Shown here piece after piece: positions 25,243 to 34,698 of a stretch of 64,000 bases of DNA. This DNA comes from Chitinophaga sp. CF418. Its GTDB lineage: Bacteria; Bacteroidota; Bacteroidia; Chitinophagales; Chitinophagaceae. Where the stretch lies: NCBI RefSeq assembly GCF_900142925.1, contig NZ_FRCN01000007.1, positions 405,758-469,757 on the forward strand. Direction: 5' to 3'. A program made the position numbers and the translations under genes. Below the pieces are notes generated by a model. That model was not told the origin of the DNA, ran no database searches, and saw only the letters and a program-made list of their open reading frames with translations. Positions within the stretch are counted from its first letter, which is position 1. Every line of letters starts with the position of its first letter.

Positions 25243-26571
25243 CTAATGTATCATCACGCCTTCCAGTTCTTCCAGCGTCTTTCCTTTCGTCTCCCTTACA
25301 TTCTTCCAGATGAACACGAAACCAAGTAGACAAATGCCTGCATAAATGTAAAAGGTGCTATCCTTGAGACGATCGAATAGAATAGGGAACGTAAACACCA
25401 GAATAAAATATGCAGCCCAAAGACAAAGCACTGCGAAAGAAGTTGCCGCACTGCGGATCTTGTTAGGAAAGATCTCCGCAATCAGTACCCAGGTGACAGG
25501 CGCCAATGACATTGCATAAGTGCCGATAGCCGCCAGTAAATACCAGGATACCTGCTCTGAGCCTGATGCCAGCATCCGCACCACGATAATGTATAGTATA
25601 GTCAATCCACCGGCCCCGATCAACATCAGCGGTTTCCGTCCGAGTTTATCTACCAGCAACATAGCCAGGATGGTGAAGGCAAGATTAACGCCTCCGATGA
25701 ATACTGTCTGTAAAAGTTGCCCGTCCTGGGATACGCCAATACTCTTGAATATTCTAGGTGTGTAATTGAATACGACATTGATGCCACAGAATTGCTGAAA
25801 CACGGCAAGTATAATGCCGATCACTACAGCAGGTAATACTGCTTTGCGGAAGATATCAGCAAAGTTCATTCGTTCGGAACCTACGAGGGAACCCTCAATT
25901 ACGGACAATGATTCTCCTGCAAAAATGTCCCCACCAATTCTGTTAAGTACTGTTCTTGCCTCAGCAGAACGTCCCGCTTTTACCAGCCAGCGTGGACTTT
26001 CGGGCAGCCATAGCGCACCGATGAAGAACAGGAGAGAAGGAATCACGCCAAGACCAAACATCCAGCGCCAGGCATCCTCTCCATGATTGCGAAGGGTATA
26101 GTTAACAAGATTGGTGACGAGAATACCCGTAACGATAGTCAGCTGATTGATGGCTACCATACGGCCGCGGAGATGGGCAGGCGCTACTTCTGCGATGTAC
26201 ATGGGAGACAGCATGGAGGCCATTCCAACACCGATGCCTGCAACTAAGCGGAAAGCGATGAAGAGGTTCCTGTCAGGAGCGACTGCCATGGCAAGGGAGG
26301 AGATACCGAAGATAGCGGATGCCAGTAAAAGGCCGCGCTTACGACCGTATTTATCTGCCATGGAACCTGCGATGATACAACCGATAATAGCCCCCAACGC
26401 GAGACTACCAGTGGCGAATCCTTCCCAGTAAGCATCGAGCCCAAACTGCTTTTGCAGGAATGGAAGCGCCCCTGCAATTACAGCAAAGTCAAATCCGAAG
26501 AGGTAGCCTCCCAATGCGGAGATGAAAGAGATTCCCAGTATGTATGCGCCATTAAAAGATGAATGTTTCAT
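25243..26571 (-). CDS. MFS sugar:proton symporter (sugar porter family)
   Basis: 442 residues, 12 predicted TM helices. Sugar-porter signatures: GGYLFGFDFAVIAGALPFL in TM1, DKYGRKRGLL between TM2 and TM3, PESPRWLVKAGR at the end of the first half, and DKLGRKPLML in the second. Similar in size and motifs to XylE/GalP/AraE transporters, so it should bring a monosaccharide across the inner membrane. It is the last gene of the PUL 2 operon, 24 bp after the aldose 1-epimerase, which fits import and anomer interconversion of sugars released by PUL 2. Confidence 0.93.
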   Translation of the reverse strand: MKHSSFNGAYILGISFISALGGYLFGFDFAVIAGALPFLQKQFGLDAYWEGFATGSLALGAIIGCIIAGSMADKYGRKRGLLLASAIFGISSLAMAVAPDRNLFIAFRLVAGIGVGMASMLSPMYIAEVAPAHLRGRMVAINQLTIVTGILVTNLVNYTLRNHGEDAWRWMFGLGVIPSLLFFIGALWLPESPRWLVKAGRSAEARTVLNRIGGDIFAGESLSVIEGSLVGSERMNFADIFRKAVLPAVVIGIILAVFQQFCGINVVFNYTPRIFKSIGVSQDGQLLQTVFIGGVNLAFTILAMLLVDKLGRKPLMLIGAGGLTILYIIVVRMLASGSEQVSWYLLAAIGTYAMSLAPVTWVLIAEIFPNKIRSAATSFAVLCLWAAYFILVFTFPILFDRLKDSTFYIYAGICLLGFVFIWKNVRETKGKTLEELEGVMIH

Positions 26572-26595
26572 AACGGAACTAGCAAGTTTAATAAT

Positions 26596-27663
26596 TTATT
26601 GCACATCAAATGCAAAAATGGTATGCCGGCGATAAATATCACCGGGTGAAAGAATAGTGTCAGGAAAATGGGGATGATTCGGACTATCCGGGAATGCCTG
26701 TGTTTCCAGGGCTACCGCACCATGTTGGAGGTATGGTTTGCCTTGTTGTCCGGTAATACTGCCATCCCAGTAATTGGCGCTGTACACCTGTATGCCGGGT
26801 TGGTCTGTAAATACGCGTAAGATCCTTCCGCTGTAAGGATCTTCCAGCATTGCTGCCGCGACTTTGCCCATGTAATCAGGTTGTAATACGAAGTTGTGAT
26901 CATAGCCCCTGTCAGCGGGTAGCTCATTGATATGCTCACCAATCCTTGCTGGTTTTGTAAAGTCAAGCGGAGTGCCGGCTACGGGCAGGATATTTCCCGT
27001 AGGGATATTTCTGTCGCTCTTTTCAGTATAAGTCTGCGCATTGATCGTCAACAAGTGGTCAGTGACCAATGGTCGTTCAAAGCCGCTGAGATTGAAGTAC
27101 GAGTGATTGGTCAGGCTGACAGGTGTGCTTTTGTCTGTATGTGCCGTATAACGAATGTGCAGCTGATTCTTATCGTCAAGTACATATTGCACACTGGTAA
27201 CTAAATTTCCAGGATAACCTTCCTCACCATCGGCACTGATATACTCCATGATGACGCCGGCTTCTGTGTGGCTCTGGCTGCATTGTGTTACCTGCCAGAT
27301 CTTAGTATGAAAGCCTTCGAAACCACCGTGAAGATGATTCCCGTCATTGTTGATGGGAAGCTGGTACTCGCGTTCTTCCACTGTGATACGGCCAGCAGCA
27401 ATGCGGTTAGCGTATCTTCCTACCGTGCAACCGAAATAGGCAGGATTATGCAGATAGTCGATTGGATTTAAGAATCCGGCTACTACATTCTTTTGTAAGC
27501 CTGTTTTATCTGGTGCATATATTGCCGTAATGGTAGCTCCGAAATTGATCAGTTGTACTACGACAGTGGCGCTCTCAAGGGTGATCATATAAAGGGGCGC
27601 TCCCCGCAATTCGCCGTACTGCGTACGGGTTGCGGATAGCGCCCTGCTATTTACATTTAGCAT
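26596..27663 (-). CDS. galM: aldose 1-epimerase (mutarotase)
   Basis: 355 residues, the usual GalM length. Interconverts alpha and beta anomers of aldoses. Active-site elements are visible: INNDGNHLHGGFEGFH (His near residue 107), LTNHSYFNLSG (His near 180) and the catalytic Glu in AVALETQAFPDSPNHPHFP near residue 310. No signal peptide, so cytoplasmic. Its start codon lies inside the end of the DUF5107 gene (ATGCTAA, 7-bp overlap), so the two are translationally coupled. Expected to act on the sugar imported by the MFS protein encoded next. Confidence 0.93.
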   Translation of the reverse strand: MLNVNSRALSATRTQYGELRGAPLYMITLESATVVVQLINFGATITAIYAPDKTGLQKNVVAGFLNPIDYLHNPAYFGCTVGRYANRIAAGRITVEEREYQLPINNDGNHLHGGFEGFHTKIWQVTQCSQSHTEAGVIMEYISADGEEGYPGNLVTSVQYVLDDKNQLHIRYTAHTDKSTPVSLTNHSYFNLSGFERPLVTDHLLTINAQTYTEKSDRNIPTGNILPVAGTPLDFTKPARIGEHINELPADRGYDHNFVLQPDYMGKVAAAMLEDPYSGRILRVFTDQPGIQVYSANYWDGSITGQQGKPYLQHGAVALETQAFPDSPNHPHFPDTILSPGDIYRRHTIFAFDVQ

Positions 27664-30600
27664 TGAATCGTCTTTGTGAATGGGTTAAATGTAGCGCCCT
27701 GGTGATTGACATCCAGCGTCAATACTTCATCCAGGTATTGCTGTCCTTCCTGTTCCTGCTGGAGACCCAGATGACCGAGCCCCATCAGGTAGAGACAATG
27801 TATACGGTTCCGCAGATTGAGATCCAGGTCGAATACCAGCATGTCAGGTAGTGACACTGCAAAATAGTCTATGCGGATAGTATCGTTGAGATGCGCTTTT
27901 CCAAACTGGATGAAGCGTTCAAAGATCTGGCGCGCTTTCTCCGCTTGTCCCAGTTGCTGCCATGCCAATGCCTGGTACACGATCTTGTCAGGTTGCGGAT
28001 CGTTGTAATAGATAGCCTGTACCGGCTCACTGATACCTATAGTAGCTGCCAGGAAATGTTTTTTAGCAGTTTCTGCCTGTCCCAGTCCTGCATAGGCATA
28101 ACCCAACAGGTAGTTGATATCATTCTCCTGGGCGCCGTACAGTTTCCCTTCACCCAGATTTTCAGGATAAGAGGATAGTACCTGTAACAGTGCAATAGCC
28201 TCTTCAAATTCTTCCTGTAGTATGGCCTGTTTTGCCAGGGCAGTATGACAGAGGATAAACTGTCCCACTACCTTGCCTTCGCCTCCTTCCCATGGATGGA
28301 ACTGTCTTTGGGAGAGGAGCTGACGCGCCTGTTCAAATTCGCCGAGATTATTGTATAAGGTGATACGCTCCAGGTAAAGGTCATCTCTTCTTTCTACAAG
28401 TTGCATATTGTTTTCCAGTAAGGCCAGCCTTTCCTGCGATGATCTGCCGGTGATCTTGTATAACTGATCCAGCTCCATCAGGATGCGGGCATCATCGGGA
28501 GCCAGAGCGAATGCTTTCTCCATGAACTCCACGGCCTGCGCCTTTTTATACAGTTTGTTGTAATAAGCGAGTGAAAGGTTCCTGTGTACGATAGCGAAAG
28601 TATCATCGAGACTGGCCGATTGCGCCCAGCAGGCGATGGCTTCTGTATATTGCCGTTTGTCGTACCAGAGATTACCCAGGTAATATGCAGCCTTGGCATC
28701 GGATGGATTGGAAGCCAGTGCGCTTTGCAGGATGATCACTTCTTCTACTTTATTTGGGAAGCAGTAGCCGGAGTCCTGTTTTGCTGCCTGTTTGTAGTAG
28801 GTGCCTGCCTGTTCAGTTGCGTTGTTATTTGTGGCGAACCATCCCATGTAGTAATACAGGAGGGGAGATGTAGCACCGTGCGCGTCGAGGTATGATTGTA
28901 ATACCTGGATGGCGGTTGCATAACAACCGGCATGCGCATAGTCGAGCGAAAGTTCCAGGTAGTTATTCAGGCTGCCACGCATTAAAGTGCGCAGTCTTTC
29001 CAGTACGCTGTTGTCTTTGCTGGCGAGATACCATTCAAACAGGCATCCGTAGTTAAACGGATCTATTTCCAGGGAGTCCTTTGCGAAATCAATACAATCT
29101 TCCGTCAGGCCTCTTTCTCTCAGGATGAGCGTTTGCAGATGGCGGGCAGTGTGATTGTGGTAATTGCGCACAAGGGACTTTTTTACGAGGGATGAAGCGT
29201 CATCCCATTTGTGGCCGGATGCGGCAATACGTGCCAGCATGAGGAAACCACTATGCTGCCAGGCATCATTCCAGGTGGCCTTGAACAATATATCGTATGC
29301 TTCCGTCTTTTTCCCTTGCAGGAATAAAGCGCATCCGAGGTTATAATATACTTCTCCGTCGTACGGATTTGGATTGCGGCTGGTCATTGTTTTGATAGCC
29401 GTTCTGAAATAGGGTTCTGCCTTGACGAATTGTCCGCGGCGGAGCAATAAGAGTCCCATGGCATTATTGCAACGGATATCGCCGGGGCTTCTTCTCAATC
29501 CTTCTTCATAGTAGTCTATCGGATTGAAGGTGGCATGGCGGTACTGTTCCAGGTGATGTCCATTCAGGTAGAGTTCTTCCACCTGTTCGATATCCTGCGG
29601 GAGACGAGCTGCAGTTGCAGGCGCTGGTATTTCATGCGCTACTGGTGGTGCGGGCTGCCAGGATACGAGTGTATGACCTGTTTCATCGGCAACAATCACT
29701 TTCCAATCCTCCGGTACTACGTTCGGACCACAGTCGTATGTGGTGGAGAACGGAGCATAGGGAGAGAGCGATGCAGGGAATTGTTGTACTTCAGTGCCTT
29801 GCTTCAGCAGACGGATCACGGCATTTTTGTAAAGGGCAGTAGCGTATACTTTAATGCTCAGTTGTTGCTCCTGCCATTCCATATTCAGCATAGCCTCTTT
29901 GGTAGCATTTTTAACTACCCCGGTCTGTGCATATGGCATGAAGTATTGTTCGAAGGTCTTGCCTTCATTAGGTTGCAGCCAGGAGAAGTCCGGCTGATTG
30001 TCGGTGAACATACCGGTCATCAGCTCGATATAAGGACCATCTTCGTCTGTCAGGTTCCTGTCCCAGGCATAGCCGAAGTCGCCATTGCCCCAGGTCCATT
30101 GCTTTTTACCGGGAGACACATGATGATCGGCTACGTGTAACATACCGGCCTGTGTATCGTGCTCATAGCAGCCCATAAAGTCATACTCCGAGCGGATAGC
30201 CATATAAGACGTGGGAACAGGAATAGTATGATAACGGGAGATATCAGTTCCCGGTGAGTAGTCTACTTTATAATAGGTGCCTGTTGCGATAGGGAAGTCA
30301 GATACGTCGCGCTTACCGTGGTCAAATACCGCATATACATCCGGAGGGAAAACTGACTGATAATGATCATTCACTTTCACGGCGGGATTGGCCCACCAGA
30401 GGAAAGTTTGAGGGAAAAGCGTACGGTTGAAGAGTTTTCCTTTTATTTCCAGGTAAGCCTTATCGGGATAGAGCGTGAAGCCTGCCATGCCTTTGGTGCG
30501 GAACATCACTTCCACTTCATTCACCCATACTGTTTTGCTGCCATCAGCATTTTCTTCCGTGGTGAAATCAACAGCTTGAAAGGTGCTGGGACGATGGTGC

Positions 30601-30959
30601 TGGGGCCAGTTGAATTCTATACCACCTGATATCCAGGGGCCTGCCAGACCTACAAGTGCAGGTTTGATGACCTGGTTGTAGTACACAAAATCTCTCTGTC
30701 TGATCTTATCGTATGCACGCTGTATACGTCCGCCCAGCTCAGGGAGGATCATTATCAGCAGGAATTCATTTTCCAGGAATACGGCCGTGTATTCCTGCGT
30801 GGTCTTCTCATCAGCGATCTGCTCGATAACGGGATGAGGGTACACAACACCACTACTGCCCTGGTATACTCTTTTCTCCAGGAACATAGGGTGTTTCTCC
30901 GGTGTGCCTGTCTTGTACGTGGGTATGGATACTCTTTCTATCCTGACTGTCACTTCCAT
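27657..30959 (-). CDS. DUF5107/TPR-repeat protein of PUL 2
   Basis: 1100 residues, no signal peptide. The N-terminal ~370 residues match the DUF5107 type: ENEFLLIMILPELGGRIQRAYDKIRQRDFVYYN, then WISGGIEFNWPQHHRPS. This beta-rich fold resembles sugar mutarotases and carbohydrate-binding sandwiches. From about residue 480 the protein is an array of TPR helices (AMGLLLLRRGQFVKAEPYFRTAI, YNLGCALFLQGKKTEAYDILFKA and others) to the C-terminus. DUF5107 proteins occur in Bacteroidota sugar loci but have no settled function. Position between a hydrolase and galM, with ATGCTAA coupling to galM, suggests a cytoplasmic role with the imported sugar. Confidence 0.9.
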   Translation of the reverse strand: MEVTVRIERVSIPTYKTGTPEKHPMFLEKRVYQGSSGVVYPHPVIEQIADEKTTQEYTAVFLENEFLLIMILPELGGRIQRAYDKIRQRDFVYYNQVIKPALVGLAGPWISGGIEFNWPQHHRPSTFQAVDFTTEENADGSKTVWVNEVEVMFRTKGMAGFTLYPDKAYLEIKGKLFNRTLFPQTFLWWANPAVKVNDHYQSVFPPDVYAVFDHGKRDVSDFPIATGTYYKVDYSPGTDISRYHTIPVPTSYMAIRSEYDFMGCYEHDTQAGMLHVADHHVSPGKKQWTWGNGDFGYAWDRNLTDEDGPYIELMTGMFTDNQPDFSWLQPNEGKTFEQYFMPYAQTGVVKNATKEAMLNMEWQEQQLSIKVYATALYKNAVIRLLKQGTEVQQFPASLSPYAPFSTTYDCGPNVVPEDWKVIVADETGHTLVSWQPAPPVAHEIPAPATAARLPQDIEQVEELYLNGHHLEQYRHATFNPIDYYEEGLRRSPGDIRCNNAMGLLLLRRGQFVKAEPYFRTAIKTMTSRNPNPYDGEVYYNLGCALFLQGKKTEAYDILFKATWNDAWQHSGFLMLARIAASGHKWDDASSLVKKSLVRNYHNHTARHLQTLILRERGLTEDCIDFAKDSLEIDPFNYGCLFEWYLASKDNSVLERLRTLMRGSLNNYLELSLDYAHAGCYATAIQVLQSYLDAHGATSPLLYYYMGWFATNNNATEQAGTYYKQAAKQDSGYCFPNKVEEVIILQSALASNPSDAKAAYYLGNLWYDKRQYTEAIACWAQSASLDDTFAIVHRNLSLAYYNKLYKKAQAVEFMEKAFALAPDDARILMELDQLYKITGRSSQERLALLENNMQLVERRDDLYLERITLYNNLGEFEQARQLLSQRQFHPWEGGEGKVVGQFILCHTALAKQAILQEEFEEAIALLQVLSSYPENLGEGKLYGAQENDINYLLGYAYAGLGQAETAKKHFLAATIGISEPVQAIYYNDPQPDKIVYQALAWQQLGQAEKARQIFERFIQFGKAHLNDTIRIDYFAVSLPDMLVFDLDLNLRNRIHCLYLMGLGHLGLQQEQEGQQYLDEVLTLDVNHQGATFNPFTKTIQC

Positions 30960-30983
30960 ATGGTCACTTTTATATTTATGCGT

Positions 30984-33170
30984 TTAATCCCGTGGGACCA
31001 GTTTAACTAATAATGCATCTTTGGGCGGCACTGTCAGCGTAAAGGAGGACTGGCCATTGCTGATCTCTCCCAATACGGCGTCTGTCATAAAATCCCTGAT
31101 CTCATAGTGCCGTTTATCAGCCACGTCTGCTGTCTGCCAGCTGGCGTCAAAGGGCTTATCCTTTATGAAGTTGAACATGGCGAGGAGGGTAGTATCTCCC
31201 TTGCGGAAGAAGGTCATCTGCTGGTCCTGGGTGTCGCCGTCAGACATGCTAACCGGTGTAAAGGCAACAGGATGACTGAACCAGGCGCATACCGCGGGAT
31301 GATTGAGGTACTTTTTCGCTCTTTCGGCTGCGATTTTCTGTCTGAAGTCAGAGCCGTCTCCCAGTATGCTGCCCATTACCATCATGGCATAGAGGCGCAC
31401 CTTGATTTCCTGCTCCGTGAGTTCCGGATTATTCTGGAAGCTCTTCATCACGATCACGTCCAGGTTGGTGAATGGCCATAATGTGCCTTGCATCCACCAC
31501 ATATGAGAGCCGGCTGCGAGCGAGGCGGCTGTACTGCCCCAATGCGGGAATCCCGGTTGATCATCTCTGAGATGGGAGTATACATCTGTAGAGATGAAAC
31601 GGGTATGCGCATACTGATGGGGGAACATGGGAGAGATAGCCTGTGTGATGAAGACGTCTGGTCCCATGATGGAATCTACCAGTGAACGGAGCATTTTCAG
31701 TCCTTCGCTGTATGCCTGCATACCTGAGCGGGTATTGCGGTTGTATCGTGTGCTGGATTCCAAAGCTCCGGCAGAGAGAAAATCTATTTTGATAAAGGTG
31801 GCATGGATCGCCTTTGCCTTTTGTAATTGTTGGATGATGGAGGCCTTTGTAGCCGGGTGGGAAGGATCGATAGGGTAACAGGCCCAGTCGCCTTCCTTAT
31901 ACATAATCGGTTGCCTGTTCTTATCCCGTAGTACGACATCGCTCAGCGGCGTTTGCGTACCCCCTACGGGATTGTCCAGGGAGTTCTTCCAGGTCCATAC
32001 GGCAAAGGGGATAAAGTAGAAACCCATTTGTTGCCGCTTTTTCTGCCCATATCTGGACAAAGACGTTAGCAGTGAGGTTGTGTATATAGATTGGTCATAC
32101 GAGTCAACGCTGAGCACCGGAGGGGCATATTTGTTGAAGTTGTCCAGGGTGGCAATGAAGTCGGACGTTTTAATCACGCCCGGAGGCATCATCACCCTGG
32201 TATTCCCCAATACACCTTCTACGCCGAAGCTGTTCCAGTAGAAGGGGGCATCTCCTTTCCATTCGCTTCTGCCTGCCAGTTGTACGTTTACCTGTCCATA
32301 GGTGGTAAACGCCTTGCGGGTATCTGTACCAGCTGCCAGGTAAATGAGGGGAGAGGTTACTGTTTTACCCAGCATAGTACCGTGCGGCACATGATCGTGG
32401 GTGCCATCCAATCCGCCGTACGCGGGTGGCAGGGATTTATCATCCGCGGTAGCGGCGCCACCATATACGATAAAAGAATCGATGCGGCCTGTTTCTTTAG
32501 CTGCCCCGTAACGGAAACCTGTTTTCCAGAAGTCGTGCGTCACACTACCGGTAACCAGCCCGGAAAGGCTGTGCTGGTCGTAAACGGAGGTGAACTCATA
32601 ACTGATGCCTGATGCGGAAGGCCATTGCCGGGTTACGACCGGCACCCAGTTATCATTGTCGAAGGGAACGTCCAGGATGCGGGGCGCATTACCCGGAACA
32701 AACAGGTAAGCCTGCTGTTCCGGGATAATGGTTAATGGAGAGATGTTACGCGATTCCAGTGTCGCGTCACCCGTGGCCTGTACATCAAGCAGCAGGTGAG
32801 GCGATTGTGCGTAGACGGTAATATGTTGTTCCAGTTTTAAAGACCTGGAAGGGTCGCTGTGTATGATCGATATGGTAACACCTCTGCCGGAAGCATCCTG
32901 CATGGGAGTAGTAGTGTACTTGTGTTGGGAGAAATCAGTACTGGAGAGTTTACCGTTATTCAGTTCTTCTACGGTGGCAATGGTATTTTGTAGCCGTACA
33001 CCGTTGCTGAACAGGTAGCTGACCCTACCGGTATGACTATCCACAATTAGCTTCAGGTCCGCATTGGACACTACAAGGCTGTCGGCCGATGGTGTCACCG
33101 TCTGCGCCAGTATGTTCCCGTATGTCATGCAAAGCAGGCCGGCAAATGATATGTTACGGATGATCCTCAT
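30984..33170 (-). CDS. secreted clan GH-D-like (GH36-type) glycoside hydrolase
   Basis: 728 residues with a signal peptide ending near GNILAQ (residue ~22). An N-terminal beta-sandwich (about 25-300) precedes a TIM-barrel-like region. Within it, HATFIKIDFLSAGALESSTRYN carries an Asp in the position of the GH27/GH36 nucleophile, and TRFISTDVYSHLRDDQPGF carries candidate acid/base Asp residues. The C-terminal ~70 residues form a short beta domain. Assignment to clan GH-D (alpha-galactosidase-like) rests on this layout, not on a full motif match, and another TIM-barrel family remains possible. Encoded 3 bp after susD, so part of the PUL 2 operon. Confidence 0.75.
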   Translation of the reverse strand: MRIIRNISFAGLLCMTYGNILAQTVTPSADSLVVSNADLKLIVDSHTGRVSYLFSNGVRLQNTIATVEELNNGKLSSTDFSQHKYTTTPMQDASGRGVTISIIHSDPSRSLKLEQHITVYAQSPHLLLDVQATGDATLESRNISPLTIIPEQQAYLFVPGNAPRILDVPFDNDNWVPVVTRQWPSASGISYEFTSVYDQHSLSGLVTGSVTHDFWKTGFRYGAAKETGRIDSFIVYGGAATADDKSLPPAYGGLDGTHDHVPHGTMLGKTVTSPLIYLAAGTDTRKAFTTYGQVNVQLAGRSEWKGDAPFYWNSFGVEGVLGNTRVMMPPGVIKTSDFIATLDNFNKYAPPVLSVDSYDQSIYTTSLLTSLSRYGQKKRQQMGFYFIPFAVWTWKNSLDNPVGGTQTPLSDVVLRDKNRQPIMYKEGDWACYPIDPSHPATKASIIQQLQKAKAIHATFIKIDFLSAGALESSTRYNRNTRSGMQAYSEGLKMLRSLVDSIMGPDVFITQAISPMFPHQYAHTRFISTDVYSHLRDDQPGFPHWGSTAASLAAGSHMWWMQGTLWPFTNLDVIVMKSFQNNPELTEQEIKVRLYAMMVMGSILGDGSDFRQKIAAERAKKYLNHPAVCAWFSHPVAFTPVSMSDGDTQDQQMTFFRKGDTTLLAMFNFIKDKPFDASWQTADVADKRHYEIRDFMTDAVLGEISNGQSSFTLTVPPKDALLVKLVPRD

Positions 33171-33173
33171 AGA

Positions 33174-34679
33174 TTAATAACCCTCGTTTTGATCTTTAGG
33201 AGTAAGTTTCGGATTGTTCTCAAATTCTTTTGCCGGGATCGGATACAACAGGTGTTTAGGCTGGATATTGGGCGTTGCATCAGGATTGTTCATCCTTACG
33301 GCATTCAGCAGGGTACCGGTCCTTTTCAGGTCGAACCATCTCCATCCTTCAAAGCCCAGTTCGCGCATGCGCTCCATCATGATCTCAGTGCGCAGCTGGT
33401 CCTGTGAGGGGACGCCGCCATGAACATCTTCCCATTTACCAAGACCGGCGCGCTGCCTGATCTTATTCAGGTTGGTCAGGGCGGTTGGTACGTCGTTCTG
33501 CTCGTTGACAGCTTCTGCATACATCAGTATTGCATCTGCGAGGCGGAGATAGTACATATTCCTGGAAGACAGTGAGCCACTCACGGATACGCCGGTGGTA
33601 ATGTCAAATTTCTTCACATGTGGTTTGCCTACATCTTCCCACCAGGAGTAGTCAACCAGTTGACCGGCGGCATTATAGAACACTGTGCGGAATGTGGCAT
33701 CTTTCCGGAGGTCGCCATCTTCGAAACTGTTGAAGAAGTAATCGGTAGGAATAATAACATGGCCGCCAGCTCCGGTCAGGTTAGGCTGGTTGATCTGCCA
33801 GGCGCCTGTGTTGTTGGCCATATTGCTGGTATTGTCCGGTTCATTGGAGAATTGTATTTCAAACAGGGACTCGATATTGTTTTCATTTTTCTCCACGAAC
33901 AGGTCGGCGTATACCGGCATGAGGCTGGTTTTTGAAGAGGTCAGCAATGGTTCCAGTGTGCTTCTAGCGAGATCATACTGCTTGCGGGTGAGGTATACTT
34001 TACCCAGCAGTGCGATGGCTGCTTCTTTATTGGCGCGGCCCACATCCGGACCGTTATTGCCTTTATTGTTCAGGTGTTCAGCTGCATACTGCAGGTCGGA
34101 TATCACCAGCTTGTATACATCTTCAGCGGTACTTCTCGGATAACCGTCTCTGACAGCATCCGGGTTCTCAACGTCGGTAGGCATCGGAACGCCATCGTAC
34201 AACTGTACCAGGTAGAAGTAGAACAATGCGCGCATGAACTTTGCTTCTCCGAGCGCCCGCATTTTGAAGTCTTCATTTACGGCAGATTGCTGTGTATACC
34301 TGATGGCAGTGTTAGCGTTATTGATGCCCTTATAGCAGTTGATCCAAAAGCCCTGTACTACATCGTTTTGGGCAGTTAGGAGGAGCGAGTAACTGTTCAC
34401 TGCTGCAAATCCCTGCCAGTAAGGACCCCAGGTAGGTACGAAGATGGTCATTTTTGCCTCATCGGTGCCCACCATGCCGACTATGGCATAATCTGATCTT
34501 TTCAGGACCAGCAGTTGGCGGTAGATGCCTGTGATGCCAGCTGTAATGCCGGCTTCGTCTTTATATAGTTCTTCCGGAGAAACGAAGACCTCCGGTTTAA
34601 TATCAAGCTGTTTACTACAGCCGGAAGCGAACACTCCGGCGAGTACGATGAACAACAGTATATAGCGATGCGTTTGCAT
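33174..34679 (-). CDS. SusD/RagB-type glycan-binding lipoprotein (PUL 2)
   Basis: 501 residues from the ATG at 34679 (an ATA/ATG alternative three codons earlier adds MIL). Lipobox FASGC at about residue 22. SusD hallmarks: RALGEAKFMRALFYFYLVQLYDGVPMP, then MMERMRELGFEGWRWFDLKRTG and the closing LLYPIPAKEFENNPKLTPKDQNEGY (recognisable by YPIPAKE). Surface partner of the SusC encoded 20 bp upstream. Confidence 0.95.
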   Translation of the reverse strand: MQTHRYILLFIVLAGVFASGCSKQLDIKPEVFVSPEELYKDEAGITAGITGIYRQLLVLKRSDYAIVGMVGTDEAKMTIFVPTWGPYWQGFAAVNSYSLLLTAQNDVVQGFWINCYKGINNANTAIRYTQQSAVNEDFKMRALGEAKFMRALFYFYLVQLYDGVPMPTDVENPDAVRDGYPRSTAEDVYKLVISDLQYAAEHLNNKGNNGPDVGRANKEAAIALLGKVYLTRKQYDLARSTLEPLLTSSKTSLMPVYADLFVEKNENNIESLFEIQFSNEPDNTSNMANNTGAWQINQPNLTGAGGHVIIPTDYFFNSFEDGDLRKDATFRTVFYNAAGQLVDYSWWEDVGKPHVKKFDITTGVSVSGSLSSRNMYYLRLADAILMYAEAVNEQNDVPTALTNLNKIRQRAGLGKWEDVHGGVPSQDQLRTEIMMERMRELGFEGWRWFDLKRTGTLLNAVRMNNPDATPNIQPKHLLYPIPAKEFENNPKLTPKDQNEGY

Positions 34680-34698
34680 AAGTATCATTTTTAGGAAA